Assembly: GCF_016648105.1 (NCBI RefSeq)
Contig: NZ_JACVVE010000028.1
Span: forward strand, 25,197-89,196
Length of the DNA: 64,000 nucleotides
Source of the DNA: Pseudomonas sp. S31
GTDB lineage: Bacteria > Pseudomonadota > Gammaproteobacteria > Pseudomonadales > Pseudomonadaceae
Direction of reading: 5' to 3'
Both the position numbers and the translations under genes were made by a program. Positions 1-10,762 of the stretch are shown here, piece by piece. Every line of letters starts with the position of its first letter. Position 1 is the first letter of the stretch. The notes beneath the pieces were generated by a model. The model did not search any database. It saw only the letters and a program-made list of their open reading frames with translations, and was not told where the DNA came from.

Positions 1-2
1 TG

Positions 3-65
3 ATCATCGAGCATCTGGAGAAAAACGGCGGCCCGAACCAGACCCGCACGAAGGGTAAGGGCTGA
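3..65 (+). CDS. rimK: 3' end of RimK-like ribosomal protein S6 glutamate ligase (partial)
   Basis: This is the last 20 codons of a plus-strand gene whose start lies before the window. The readable tail is IIEHLEKNGGPNQTRTKGKG followed by TGA. The basic C-terminus ending in TRTKGKG and the position next to envZ/ompR fit RimK, the ATP-grasp enzyme that adds glutamates to the C-terminus of ribosomal protein S6. It is convergent with envZ, and a REP hairpin separates the two. The identification rests on a short tail plus remembered P. putida gene order, so it is only moderately secure. Confidence 0.6.
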   Translation: MIEHLEKNGGPNQTRTKGKG

Positions 66-76
66 ATCACCAACCC

Positions 77-140
77 TTCGCGGCTAAAGCCGCTCCTACA
101 GGTAGCGCGCAGTCTCTGTAGGAGCGGCTTTAGCCGCGAA
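77..140. repeat. REP inverted pair between rimK and envZ
   Basis: Two facing REP copies (TTCGCGGCTAAAGCCGCTCC and its reverse complement) are separated by a short spacer and can fold into one long hairpin. It sits between two convergent genes and may act as a bidirectional terminator or mRNA stabiliser. Confidence 0.9.
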
Positions 141-154
141 TAGGTCAGAAAATT

Positions 155-1468
155 TCACACCGCATTACGCGGCAACAACAGCCCCAGCGGCAACCGGACC
201 CGCGCCTCGATTCCCCCGCCGGACCGATTGCGCAACTCGACATTGCCGCCATGCTGCGCGGCGATCCGCTTGACGATCGCCAGGCCCAACCCAGTGCCCT
301 TGCCACCCCGCGCCCGATCACCGCGGATGAACGGGTTGAAGATGGTTTCCAGCTCCGACTCGTCGATCCCCGTGCCACGGTCCAGCACGCTGAGCACCAC
401 ATAGGGCGCGCTTTCGTCACCCGACACATAGGCCGCCACCTCGACGCCCTTGCCGGCATGGTGCAGGGCATTGCCGATCAGGTTGCCGAGCATGCGCTTG
501 AGCGATACCCGGCGCAGCGGAAACGGCGGGATTGGCTCCAGGCAAAGGCGTACGCGCTCTTCCGGCTGGTTGTACGGGGCGACCACCTCGCGTACCAGGT
601 CGGCGAGGTCGACCTCTTCCACCGGTTCGTCACGGCCATCGCGAATGAAGGCCAGGAACTGGTCGAGGATGGCGTCCATGTCCTCGATGTCGCGCACCAT
701 GTCGTCACTGAGGTCGCTGTCATCGCCCATCAGCGACAGCGACAACCGCAGGCGGGTCAAGGGCGTGCGCAGGTCATGGGACACCCCTGCCAGCATCAGT
801 TCGCGCTCGCGACCAGCCTGCTCGACGTCCTCGGCCATCTGGTTGAAGGCCCGGTACACCTCGGTCATTTCGCTCGGCGTGTCGCTGATCGGCAAGCGCA
901 CGCTGCGACCCTGCCCCAACTGGCGAGCGGCGAAGACCAGGCGCTTGAGCGGCTGGTTGAGCTGACGCACGAAGATCCACGCCGAGGCGGTGGACAACAG
1001 GCCGATGGCCAGGAACCAGCCCAGCACGTTCCAGATCTTCTGCCCACGCAGCGGGTGCGGGTACAGCGGCACCTTGAGCCAGCCAGGGCCGAGGCTGGGC
1101 GCATTCACCCACAACGCTGGCGGCGCGTGGATGCGTAGCCGCACCTCGGTATCCTCGCCCAGTTCGGCCTGCATCTGCCGCTGGTAGATCTCGCTGTAGG
1201 GCCAGTGCTGCTCGCCCTCCGGCACGCCGGAGCCGGTCACACGGATCAGGCCGGCGGCCTCGGCGATCTTGTCGCGGTTTTCTTCATCCGCCGCCCAGTA
1301 GGCGCGCAGGGTCAGCGCCACGCCGTGGCTGTACTGGCGGTCGACCAGCACGTCCTCGTTCATCAGCAGGTAGACCAGGGTCAATGCCTTGGAGAACAGG
1401 ACGACGATCAGCACCAGCCAAAGCGTGCGCGCAAAGAAACTCTGCGGGAACCACAGCGGCGTTTTCAT
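155..1468 (-). CDS. envZ: EnvZ-type osmosensing histidine kinase
   Basis: A 437-residue inner-membrane sensor kinase. There are two membrane segments (about residues 11-35 and 145-168) flanking a periplasmic domain of about 110 residues, then a HAMP linker. The HisKA dimerisation helix contains SHDLRTPLTRL, with phospho-accepting His231. The C-terminal HATPase carries the N box (GNLIGNALHHAG) and a G2 box (GKGTGLGLAIVKR). It should phosphorylate and dephosphorylate the OmpR-type regulator encoded 16 bp upstream, with which it shares an operon. No unusual residues are seen. In pseudomonads the EnvZ/OmpR regulon is less clearly tied to porins than in E. coli, so the exact signal is not known from sequence. 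Confidence 0.93.
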   Translation of the reverse strand: MKTPLWFPQSFFARTLWLVLIVVLFSKALTLVYLLMNEDVLVDRQYSHGVALTLRAYWAADEENRDKIAEAAGLIRVTGSGVPEGEQHWPYSEIYQRQMQAELGEDTEVRLRIHAPPALWVNAPSLGPGWLKVPLYPHPLRGQKIWNVLGWFLAIGLLSTASAWIFVRQLNQPLKRLVFAARQLGQGRSVRLPISDTPSEMTEVYRAFNQMAEDVEQAGRERELMLAGVSHDLRTPLTRLRLSLSLMGDDSDLSDDMVRDIEDMDAILDQFLAFIRDGRDEPVEEVDLADLVREVVAPYNQPEERVRLCLEPIPPFPLRRVSLKRMLGNLIGNALHHAGKGVEVAAYVSGDESAPYVVLSVLDRGTGIDESELETIFNPFIRGDRARGGKGTGLGLAIVKRIAAQHGGNVELRNRSGGGIEARVRLPLGLLLPRNAV

Positions 1469-1484
1469 CGATGGCGAGGCACGA

Positions 1485-2225
1485 TCATTTGCCGGCGTTT
1501 CCGTCCGGTACGAACACGTAGCCTACGCCCCATACCGTCTGGATGTAGCGTGGCTTGGACGGGTCGGGTTCGATCATGCGGCGCAGGCGCGAGATCTGCA
1601 CGTCGATGGAGCGCTCCAGGGCATCCCACTCACGGCCACGGGCCAGGTTCATCAGCTTGTCGCGGGTCAGCGGTTCGCGAGCGTGCATGACCAGGGCCTT
1701 GAGCACGGCGAACTCGCCGGTGGTGAGCATGTGCACCTCGGCGCCGCGCTTGAGTTCACGGGTGGCCAGCGACAGCTCGTAGTCGCCGAACGTGACCGTT
1801 TCGTCCTCGCTGCCCGGGGCGCCTGGCACGCTGGGCGCCTGGCGGCGCAGCACGGCCTTGACGCGGGCCATCAGTTCGTCGGGGTTGAACGGTTTGCCCA
1901 GGTAGTCGTCGGCACCCAGCTCCAGGCCCTTGATGCGGCTCAGCTCGTCCCCCTTGGCGGTGAGCATGATGATCGGGATCTGGTTGTTCGACTGGCGCAG
2001 GCGCCTGCACGCGGACAAGCCGTCCTCGCCCGGCAGCATGAGGTCGAGCACCACCAGGTTGAAGACCTCGCGCGACAGCAGGCGGTCCATCTGTTCGGTG
2101 TTGGGCACCGCACGGGCGCGATAGCCCTTGCTGGTGAAGAAACGCTCCAGCAGGCTGCTCAGCCCCGGGTCGTCATCGACGATGAGAATCTTGTCGCCTT
2201 CAGCGTTGTTTGCAGTGCCGGTCAT
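1485..2225 (-). CDS. ompR: OmpR-type response regulator
   Basis: A 246-residue two-domain response regulator. The receiver domain has the acidic pair IVDDD near residues 15-19, phosphoacceptor Asp61 in LVVLDLMLPGEDG, and the conserved Lys in LGKPF. The C-terminal half is a winged-helix DNA-binding domain of the OmpR/PhoB class (RDKLMNLARGREWDALERSI, then IQTVWGVGYVF). The start ATG has a clean GAGGAG-type ribosome binding site. It is the first gene of the ompR-envZ operon and is divergent from tex across about 226 bp, which must hold both promoters. I see no convincing promoter boxes there. Confidence 0.95.
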   Translation of the reverse strand: MTGTANNAEGDKILIVDDDPGLSSLLERFFTSKGYRARAVPNTEQMDRLLSREVFNLVVLDLMLPGEDGLSACRRLRQSNNQIPIIMLTAKGDELSRIKGLELGADDYLGKPFNPDELMARVKAVLRRQAPSVPGAPGSEDETVTFGDYELSLATRELKRGAEVHMLTTGEFAVLKALVMHAREPLTRDKLMNLARGREWDALERSIDVQISRLRRMIEPDPSKPRYIQTVWGVGYVFVPDGNAGK

Positions 2226-2451
2226 GAATAACTCCTCTGATATCGCCGCACATTATGGCGTAGCCATTGCCGCGCGTGCCGTGTGCATTGTTAGCAGATT
2301 TTTCCCCTGGCGCCAGTTCCCGGCCGCCGCCACTGGCCTGGCGCCATCACCGCAAGCCTGTCTCGATGGGTATAATGCGCCGCTTTCATCCAGCGCCGCC
2401 GGGCTCCAGGCCCACTCGCGGCCCCGCATTCACTATTGTCAGGTGGTTTAC

Positions 2452-4769
<2,318 letters not shown>

Positions 4770-4773
<4 letters not shown>

Positions 4774-5159
4774 TGGAAATTCCCAAGGAGTTGGTCCACA
4801 GCGCCTACAGCCAGACGATCGGCTGCCGCGTGCAACGCCTGGACGACAGCGGCATCGCCGAGGTCGCCCTGGCGCTCGAACCTCACCTGCGCAACCGTGG
4901 CAACGTGATGCACGGCGGGGCGATCTTCAGCCTGGTGGACATCACCATGGGCCTGGCCTGCTCGGCCAGCCATGGCTTCGACCAGCAAAGCGTCACCGTG
5001 GAATGCAAGATCAACTACATGCGCGCCATCAGCGACGGTGAAGTACTGTGCACCGCCCGCGTGCTGCACGCCGGACGACGTACACTGGTAGTCGACGCCG
5101 ACGTAGTCCAAGGCGACAAACTGGTGGCGAAAGCGCAAGGAACCTTTGCGGTTCTGTAG
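4770..5159 (+). CDS. PaaI-type hotdog-fold thioesterase
   Basis: A 129-residue single hotdog-fold domain. It carries the family motif NVMHGGAIFSLVDITMGLA, where His-Gly-Gly and the Asp at the start of the central helix form the acyl-CoA site. The last strand is typical (DKLVAKAQGTFAV). It probably hydrolyses a small acyl- or aryl-CoA; the physiological substrate cannot be read from the sequence. Two in-frame ATG codons (4770 and 4773) overlap the tex stop, so it is co-transcribed with tex. The N-terminal Met-Met ambiguity has no functional consequence. Confidence 0.85.
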
Positions 5160-5187
5160 CCCACCAAGCGGTATCTGCGGTATTTTT

Positions 5188-5209
5188 CGGCAGTGCGCTG
5201 GCACTGCCG
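5188..5209. other. Perfect 9-bp hairpin between thioesterase gene and gshA
   Basis: CGGCAGTGC and GCACTGCCG pair around a four-base loop. It lacks a T tract on the outgoing side in either direction, so it is not a classical terminator. It may attenuate or stabilise the mRNA. Function is not established. Confidence 0.5.
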
Positions 5210-5313
5210 GAACCGCGTAAACCAGGCGACAACGCCAGTTCCTTTCTACTTACCCTTGTAGACCGTTATTTCTACCCCCATATTGGGGCGACTGACGCGT
5301 GAAGGAATACATC

Positions 5314-6891
5314 TTGAGCGACCTCCTCAACCGCCGCCTGAGCCTGCTCGGCGCCAATCTCCCCCTGCTCAAGCAGTGCCTGCACGGTATTGAGCGCGAA
5401 TGCCTGCGCGTGACCGACGAAGGTCGCCTGGCCCAGACCCCGCACCCCGAGGCGCTGGGGTCGGCGCTGACCAACGAGCTGATCACCACCGACTATTCCG
5501 AGTCGCTGCTGGAGTTCATCACCCCGGCCCTGCCCGACCCGGCCAAGGTGCTCGAAAGCCTCGAGCAGACCCACCGCTTCGTCTACAGCAAGCTGGGCGA
5601 CGAGTACCTGTGGAGCCCGTCGATGCCCTGCGTGCTGCCGGCCGAGGAAGACATCCCGATCGCCGAATACGGCACCTCGAACATCGGCAAGCTCAAGCAC
5701 GTGTACCGCAAGGGCCTGGCCCTGCGCTACGGCCGCACCATGCAGTGCATCGCCGGTATCCACTACAACTTCTCGCTGCCAGAAGCGCTGTGGCCCCTGC
5801 TGCGCGCCGCCGAAGGCAGCAGCGACAACGACCGCGACTACCAGTCCTCGGCCTACATCGCGCTGATCCGCAACTTCCGCCGCTACAGCTGGCTGCTGAT
5901 GTACCTGTTCGGCGCCTCGCCCGCGCTGGACAAGGGCTTCCTGCGGGGTCGCCCGCATCAACTCGAAGAACTCGACGGCGAAACCCTGTACCTGCCCTAC
6001 GCCACCAGCCTGCGCATGAGCGACCTGGGCTACCAGAGCAACGCCCAGGCCGGCCTCACCCCCTGCTACAACAACCTCGCCAGCTACACCGACAGCCTGC
6101 GCAAGGCGGTGGGCACGCCCTACCCGCCCTACGTCGAGATAGGCACGCACGTGGATGGCGAATGGGTGCAGTTGAACACCAACATTCTGCAGATCGAGAA
6201 CGAGTACTACTCGAACATCCGCCCGAAACGCGTCACCTACACCGGCGAGCGGCCTATCCAGGCGCTGACCTCGCGCGGCGTGCAGTACGTCGAAGTGCGC
6301 TGCCTGGACATCAACCCGTTCCTGCCGGTCGGCATCGACCTCACCGAGGCGCGCTTCCTCGACGCGTTCCTGCTGTTCTGCGCCCTGGAAGCAAGCCCGC
6401 AACTGGGCAACGACGAATGCGGCCAATGCACCAGCAACTTCCTCACCGTGGTCAAGGAAGGCCGCCGTCCGGGCCTTGAACTGCACCGCAACGGCCAGCC
6501 TGTCGGCTTGCGCGAGTGGGCCACCGAGTTGATCGGCCAGATCGGCCGGTTGGCCGACCTGCTCGATCAGGCCCAGGGCGGTGACGATCATGCCAAGGCC
6601 CTGGCGGCACAACAGGCCAAGGTCGACGACGCCTCGCTGACACCATCAGCCCAGGTGCTGGCGCGCATGACCGAGCATGACGAAAGCTTCGCCCAGTTCT
6701 CCCTGCGCCAAAGCCGACTGCATGCCGAGACCTTCCGTGAGCAACCGTTGTCGGTCGAGCAGCAACAGGCCTTCGAGACCCTGGCTCGCGAATCGCTCGC
6801 CAAACAGGCCGAGCTGGAGCAAGAGGAAGTCGGCGATTTCGACCTGTTCGTCGGCGCCTACCAGGCCAGCATCCTGGCGATCAGCAACTGA
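5314..6891 (+). CDS. gshA: Glutamate-cysteine ligase
   Basis: A 525-residue ATP-dependent ligase making gamma-glutamylcysteine, the first step of glutathione synthesis. It is the proteobacterial type 1 family: ERECLRVTDEGRLAQTPHP near the N-terminus binds nucleotide/metal, and the central TNELITTDYSESLLEFITP and MQCIAGIHYNFSLP are family hallmarks. I place the start at TTG 5314 because GAAGGA lies seven bases upstream and the protein then begins SDLLNRRLSLLGANLP. A GTG at 5299 would add five residues but lacks a good ribosome binding site. Its link to the sulfur genes that follow is metabolic (cysteine use), not operonic. The stop overlaps the next gene by ATGA. Confidence 0.95.
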   Translation: MSDLLNRRLSLLGANLPLLKQCLHGIERECLRVTDEGRLAQTPHPEALGSALTNELITTDYSESLLEFITPALPDPAKVLESLEQTHRFVYSKLGDEYLWSPSMPCVLPAEEDIPIAEYGTSNIGKLKHVYRKGLALRYGRTMQCIAGIHYNFSLPEALWPLLRAAEGSSDNDRDYQSSAYIALIRNFRRYSWLLMYLFGASPALDKGFLRGRPHQLEELDGETLYLPYATSLRMSDLGYQSNAQAGLTPCYNNLASYTDSLRKAVGTPYPPYVEIGTHVDGEWVQLNTNILQIENEYYSNIRPKRVTYTGERPIQALTSRGVQYVEVRCLDINPFLPVGIDLTEARFLDAFLLFCALEASPQLGNDECGQCTSNFLTVVKEGRRPGLELHRNGQPVGLREWATELIGQIGRLADLLDQAQGGDDHAKALAAQQAKVDDASLTPSAQVLARMTEHDESFAQFSLRQSRLHAETFREQPLSVEQQQAFETLARESLAKQAELEQEEVGDFDLFVGAYQASILAISN

Positions 6892-7523
6892 TGAACCGCA
6901 CCGTCAACCCGCGCCGGCCCCGCGCCAGCAGCCAGGCCAGGATCGAAGCGATCCTGGCGGCAGCGCGCGAGTTGCTGGCCGAGCAAGGGGTGGCGGCGCT
7001 TTCGATCTACAGCGTGGCCGAGCGCGCGCAGATCCCGCCATCGTCGGTGTACCACTTCTTCGCCAGCGTTCCGGCGCTGCTGGAGGCGCTGACCGCTGAC
7101 GTGCACCGGGCGTTTCGCGAAGCGCTGAGCGCGCCGATCGACAGCAGCGCCTTCACCACCTGGCACGAGCTGTCCAGGCTGATCGAGCAGCGCATGCTGG
7201 AGATCTACAACGACGATACCGCCGCGCGCCAGCTGATCCTCGCCCAGCACGGCCTGACGGAAGTGGTGCAAGCCGACCGCCAGCACGACATGGAGCTGGG
7301 CGATTTGATGCACAAGCTGTTCGACCAGCACTTCCGCTTGCCGCTGATGCCGGTGGATGTGGATGTGTTCGCACTGGCGATGGAGCTGAGCGACCGGGTG
7401 TATGCGCGCTCGGTGCAATTGCACGAGACCATCACCCCGCGCATGGCCGAGGAAGGCAAGCGGGTGTTCGAGGCGTATCTGGGGTTGTACCTGCCGCCGT
7501 ATCTGGCCAAGCGCCAGGCTTGA
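6891..7523 (+). CDS. TetR-family transcriptional regulator
   Basis: A 210-residue regulator. Residues about 14-60 form the TetR helix-turn-helix (RIEAILAAARELLAEQG, then VAERAQIPPSSVYHFFASV). The helical C-terminal ligand domain has no recognisable ligand signature. It overlaps the end of gshA by four bases (ATGA), so it is read from the gshA transcript, and it is convergent with the ssu operon across a large REP. Target genes are unknown. Neighbouring gshA or the sulfur genes are candidates only by position. Confidence 0.85.
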   Translation: MNRTVNPRRPRASSQARIEAILAAARELLAEQGVAALSIYSVAERAQIPPSSVYHFFASVPALLEALTADVHRAFREALSAPIDSSAFTTWHELSRLIEQRMLEIYNDDTAARQLILAQHGLTEVVQADRQHDMELGDLMHKLFDQHFRLPLMPVDVDVFALAMELSDRVYARSVQLHETITPRMAEEGKRVFEAYLGLYLPPYLAKRQA

Positions 7524-7530
7524 GAACCTT

Positions 7531-7661
7531 GGGGCCGCTTTGCGGCCCATCCGGCCGGTCCGGCGCCCCGGCAAGGCCGCTCCTACAGGAAGAACGCGAT
7601 CCCCTGTAGGAGCGGCCTTGCCGGGGCGCCGGACCGGCCGGATGGACCGCAAAGCGGTCCC
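7531..7661. repeat. Large REP inverted pair between TetR gene and ssuF
   Basis: Arms of nearly 60 bp pair around a short centre (CAGGAAGAACGCGATCCCCTG region). The outer part GCCGCTTTGCGGCCCATCCG is a second palindrome family next to the CGCTCCTACAGG core. It sits between convergent ends and is probably a bidirectional transcript end. Confidence 0.9.
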
Positions 7662-7674
7662 AGCCCAACCACCC

Positions 7675-7890
7675 TTACAACTTGGCGATGGACACCTCGG
7701 TCGACTTCACGAAGGCGATGACTTCGCTACCGACCTGCAGCTCCAGCTCTCGCACCGAACGGGTGGTGATCACCGAAGTGACGATGCCGGAGGCGGTCTG
7801 CACGTCGATTTCCGACAGTACCGGGCCTTCGAGGATTTCTTTCACGGTGCCTTTGAACTGGTTGCGGACGTTGATCGCTTTGATGGTCAT
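7675..7890 (-). CDS. ssuF: SsuF, TOBE-domain molybdopterin-binding-like protein
   Basis: A 71-residue single TOBE (Mop) domain starting MTIKAINVRNQFKGTVKEI. Such small proteins bind molybdate or related oxyanions. As the last gene of ssuEADCBF it is known to be needed for sulfonate use in P. putida S-313, though its mechanism is unclear. The whole protein contains no Cys and no Met after the initiator, like several other products here. It lies 44 bp downstream of ssuB. A longer in-frame reading upstream runs through ssuB and is not real. Confidence 0.9.
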   Translation of the reverse strand: MTIKAINVRNQFKGTVKEILEGPVLSEIDVQTASGIVTSVITTRSVRELELQVGSEVIAFVKSTEVSIAKL

Positions 7891-7934
7891 GGCTTGATTC
7901 CTTCTGTATGGATTCAGACTGGTAAGTAGGTGAT

Positions 7935-8747
7935 TCAGTGCGCCCAACGCAGCTGCGTGGGCAAAGGGGCTACAGGGTCCGGCTCGGGCGGCGTGCCCGG
8001 CACCGACAACACACGATTGAGTACTTCGCTTTCCAGCGCCGCCAGGCGGTGCGAGCCACGTGCCCGTGGCCGCGCCAGGTCGACGCTGAGGTCCAGGCCA
8101 ACTTCGCCGTCCTCGATGAGGATGACCCGGTCGGCCACGGCCACGGCCTCGTTGACGTCGTGGGTGACCAGCAGCACGGTGAAGCCATGCTGGCGCCACA
8201 ACCGTTCGATCAACTGCTGCATCTCGATGCGGGTCAGCGCATCCAGCGCACCCAGCGGCTCGTCGAGCAGCAACAGGCGCGGCTGGTGGATCAGCGCGCG
8301 AGCCAGGGCCACCCGTTGCTTCTGCCCGCCGGACAACGCCGCTGGCCACTCATTGGCGCGGTCGGCCAGGCCCACCGCTTCCAAGGCATCCAGCGCCCGC
8401 TGGCGCCAGTCGCCGGAAAGGCCCAGGCCGACGTTGTCGATCACCTTCTTCCAGGGCAGCAGGCGTGCGTCCTGGAACATCAGCCGGGTTTCCTCGCGGG
8501 CTTCGGCCAGGGGCGCGGCGCCGGCCAGCAACTCACCGGCACTCGGTTGATCGAGGCCCGCCAGCAGGCGCAGCAAGGTGCTCTTGCCGCAACCGCTACG
8601 GCCGACGATGGCGACGAACTGGCCGGCCGGAATGTGCAGGTCGATGCCCCGCAGCACTTCGCGCTGGCCGAAGGTCTTGCGCAGGCCGTTGGAGGCCAGC
8701 GGGATGCCGCGCAGCAGGCGCGGCGGCTGTTCCTTGAGCACGGTCAT
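7935..8747 (-). CDS. ssuB: Aliphatic sulfonate ABC transporter ATP-binding protein
   Basis: A 270-residue ABC ATPase that powers sulfonate import with SsuC and SsuA. The Walker A motif is GRSGCGKST, the signature is ALSGGQKQRVALARAL, Walker B is LLLLDEPLGALD, and the H-loop is LVTHD. I choose ATG 8747 because AAGGAGGG precedes it and the ATG overlaps the ssuC stop. An upstream in-frame start inside ssuC would only add unconserved residues. It is the fifth gene of the ssu operon. Confidence 0.93.
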   Translation of the reverse strand: MTVLKEQPPRLLRGIPLASNGLRKTFGQREVLRGIDLHIPAGQFVAIVGRSGCGKSTLLRLLAGLDQPSAGELLAGAAPLAEAREETRLMFQDARLLPWKKVIDNVGLGLSGDWRQRALDALEAVGLADRANEWPAALSGGQKQRVALARALIHQPRLLLLDEPLGALDALTRIEMQQLIERLWRQHGFTVLLVTHDVNEAVAVADRVILIEDGEVGLDLSVDLARPRARGSHRLAALESEVLNRVLSVPGTPPEPDPVAPLPTQLRWAH

Positions 8748-9541
8748 GCGCCCTCCTTCTTGGCTACCTGGTAGGCCGGGTGCCAGCGTAGCCACACACG
8801 TTCCAGGCCACGGGCAGCGAGGTCGGCCAGCTTGCCAAGCACGGCGTAGAGGACGATCGCCAGCACCACCACGTCGGTCTGCAGGAATTCACGGGCATTC
8901 ATCGCCAGGTAGCCGATACCGGCATTGGCGGAAATGGTCTCGGCCACGATCAGCGTCAACCACATGAAGCCCAGGGCGAAGCGCACGCCGACCAGGATCG
9001 AGGGCAACGCGCCGGGCAGGATCACCTGGCGGAACAGGCCGAAGCCGGACAGCCCATAGCTGCGCGCCATCTCCACCAGCGCCGGGTCGACGTTGCGAAT
9101 GCCGTGGTAGGTGTTCAGGTAGATCGGGAACAAGGTGCCCAGCGCCACCAGGAAGATCTTCGCGGACTCGTCGATGCCGAACCACAGGATCACCAGCGGG
9201 ATCAGCGCCAGGTGCGGCACGTTGCGGATCATCTGCACCGAACTGTCGAGCAGGCGTTCACCCCAGTTCGACAGGCCGGTGATGAAGCCCAGCACCAGGC
9301 CGATGCTGCCGCCGATGACGAAGCCGAGTCCGGCACGCCAGCCGCTGATGGCCAGGTGGGTCCAGATATCGCCGCTGCGCACCAGCTCGACCCCGGCGCT
9401 GACCACCGCGCTCGGCGCCGGCAGGATCCGCGTCGACAGCCAGCCGGCGCTCACCGCCAGCTGCCAGGCCGCCAGCAGCAGCACCGGCAGCGCCCAGGGC
9501 GCCAGGCGCTGGCTCAGGTTGGTTGAAGTAGCACGACTCAT
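8744..9541 (-). CDS. ssuC: Aliphatic sulfonate ABC transporter permease
   Basis: A 265-residue inner-membrane permease of the BPD/CmpB-TauC family, with six predicted helices. The EAA loop is ARSYGLSGFGLFRQVILPGA, which docks the ATPase. The C-terminal SANAGIGYLAMNAREFLQTD is typical of SsuC. Four-base overlap with ssuB and an 11-bp gap from ssuD show tight operon packing. Confidence 0.93.
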   Translation of the reverse strand: MSRATSTNLSQRLAPWALPVLLLAAWQLAVSAGWLSTRILPAPSAVVSAGVELVRSGDIWTHLAISGWRAGLGFVIGGSIGLVLGFITGLSNWGERLLDSSVQMIRNVPHLALIPLVILWFGIDESAKIFLVALGTLFPIYLNTYHGIRNVDPALVEMARSYGLSGFGLFRQVILPGALPSILVGVRFALGFMWLTLIVAETISANAGIGYLAMNAREFLQTDVVVLAIVLYAVLGKLADLAARGLERVWLRWHPAYQVAKKEGA

Positions 9542-9552
9542 GACCTGGCCCC

Positions 9553-10701
9553 TCAGCTCTGCGCGACGGATTTGGGCAGGATGTCATTGGCCACCATTTC
9601 GCCGAACGGGCTGACATAGCCGCCGCTCTTGGCCTGCTCTGGACGCTGCACGTCCAGGTGCGGGAACAGCAGCTCGGCCACACGGTACGACTCTTCCAGG
9701 TGCGGATAGCCCGAGAAGATGAAGGTATCGATGCCCAGGTCTGCATATTCCTTGACCCGTGCGGCCACGGTCGGGCCGTCGCCGACCAGCGCGGTACCGG
9801 CGCCACCGCGCACCAGGCCGACACCGGCCCAGAGGTTGGGGCTGACTTCCAGCTTGTCGCGGTTGCCGTTGTGCAGCGCGGCCATGCGCTGCTGGCCGAC
9901 CGAGTCGAAGCGCGCCAGCGATGCCTGGGCGCGGGCGATGGTCTCGTCGTCCAGGTGCGAGATCAGCTTCTCGGCGGCGGCCCAGGCTTCTTCGTTGGTT
10001 TCCCGCACGATCACGTGCAGACGGATACCGAAGCGTACTTCGCGGCCCTGGGCAGCGGCTTTCTCGCGCACGGCGGCGATCTTCTCGGCCACGGCGCTCG
10101 GTGGCTCACCCCAGGTCAGGTACAGCTCGACCTGCTCGGCGGCGAGGTCCTGGGCCGCGTCGGAGGAGCCACCGAAGTACAGTGGCGGGCGCGGTTGCTG
10201 GATCGGCGGGTAAAGCAGCTTGGCGCCCTTCACCTGCAGATGCTTGCCGTCGTAGTCGACCACTTCGCCTTCGAGCACCTTGCGCCAGATGCGGGTGAAC
10301 TCGACCGAGGCCTCGTAGCGTTCCTCGTGGCTCAGGTGCAGGCCGTCACCAGCCAGTTCGTCCGGGTCACCGCCGGTCACCAGGTTGAACAACGCACGGC
10401 CGTTGGACAGGCGATCGAGGGTCGCCGCCTGGCGCGCCGCCACGGTCGGCGAGATGATTCCCGGGCGCAGCGCCACCAGGAACTTCAGGCGCTGGGTCAC
10501 GGGGATCAGCGATGCCGCCACCAGCCAGGAGTCCTCGCAGGAACGCCCGGTAGGGATCAGCACGCCACTGAAACCGAGGCGGTCGGCGGCCTGGGCGATC
10601 TGCGTCAGATAACCGTGGTCGACCGCACGGGCGCCATCGGAAGTGCCCAGGTACTTGCCGTCACCGTGGGTGGGGAGGAACCAGAAAATGTTCAAGCTCA
10701 T
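9553..10701 (-). CDS. ssuD: FMNH2-dependent alkanesulfonate monooxygenase
   Basis: A 382-residue bacterial-luciferase-family TIM barrel. It cleaves C-S bonds of alkanesulfonates, giving the aldehyde and sulfite, using FMNH2 supplied by SsuE. The start MSLNIFWFLPTHGDGKYLGT is characteristic, as are LVTGGDPDELAGDG and the His/Arg-rich C-terminal segment (DTFIFSGYPHLEESYRVAEL). An AAGGAG site precedes the ATG. It lies 61 bp downstream of ssuA in the ssuEADCBF operon. It holds one Cys and few Met, a modest version of the sulfur-poor trend seen in the binding proteins. Confidence 0.95.
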   Translation of the reverse strand: MSLNIFWFLPTHGDGKYLGTSDGARAVDHGYLTQIAQAADRLGFSGVLIPTGRSCEDSWLVAASLIPVTQRLKFLVALRPGIISPTVAARQAATLDRLSNGRALFNLVTGGDPDELAGDGLHLSHEERYEASVEFTRIWRKVLEGEVVDYDGKHLQVKGAKLLYPPIQQPRPPLYFGGSSDAAQDLAAEQVELYLTWGEPPSAVAEKIAAVREKAAAQGREVRFGIRLHVIVRETNEEAWAAAEKLISHLDDETIARAQASLARFDSVGQQRMAALHNGNRDKLEVSPNLWAGVGLVRGGAGTALVGDGPTVAARVKEYADLGIDTFIFSGYPHLEESYRVAELLFPHLDVQRPEQAKSGGYVSPFGEMVANDILPKSVAQS

Positions 10702-10762
10702 TGGAGTTGTCTCCTTCTAGGGTGGCTCATGCCAAGGCGGCGCCCCGGCGCTGGCGAATCGG

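Noticed and set aside
5188..5209. Hairpin considered as the tex/thioesterase terminator
   Set aside because: There is no T tract after the stem on the plus strand; the T run precedes it. Kept only as an unassigned hairpin.
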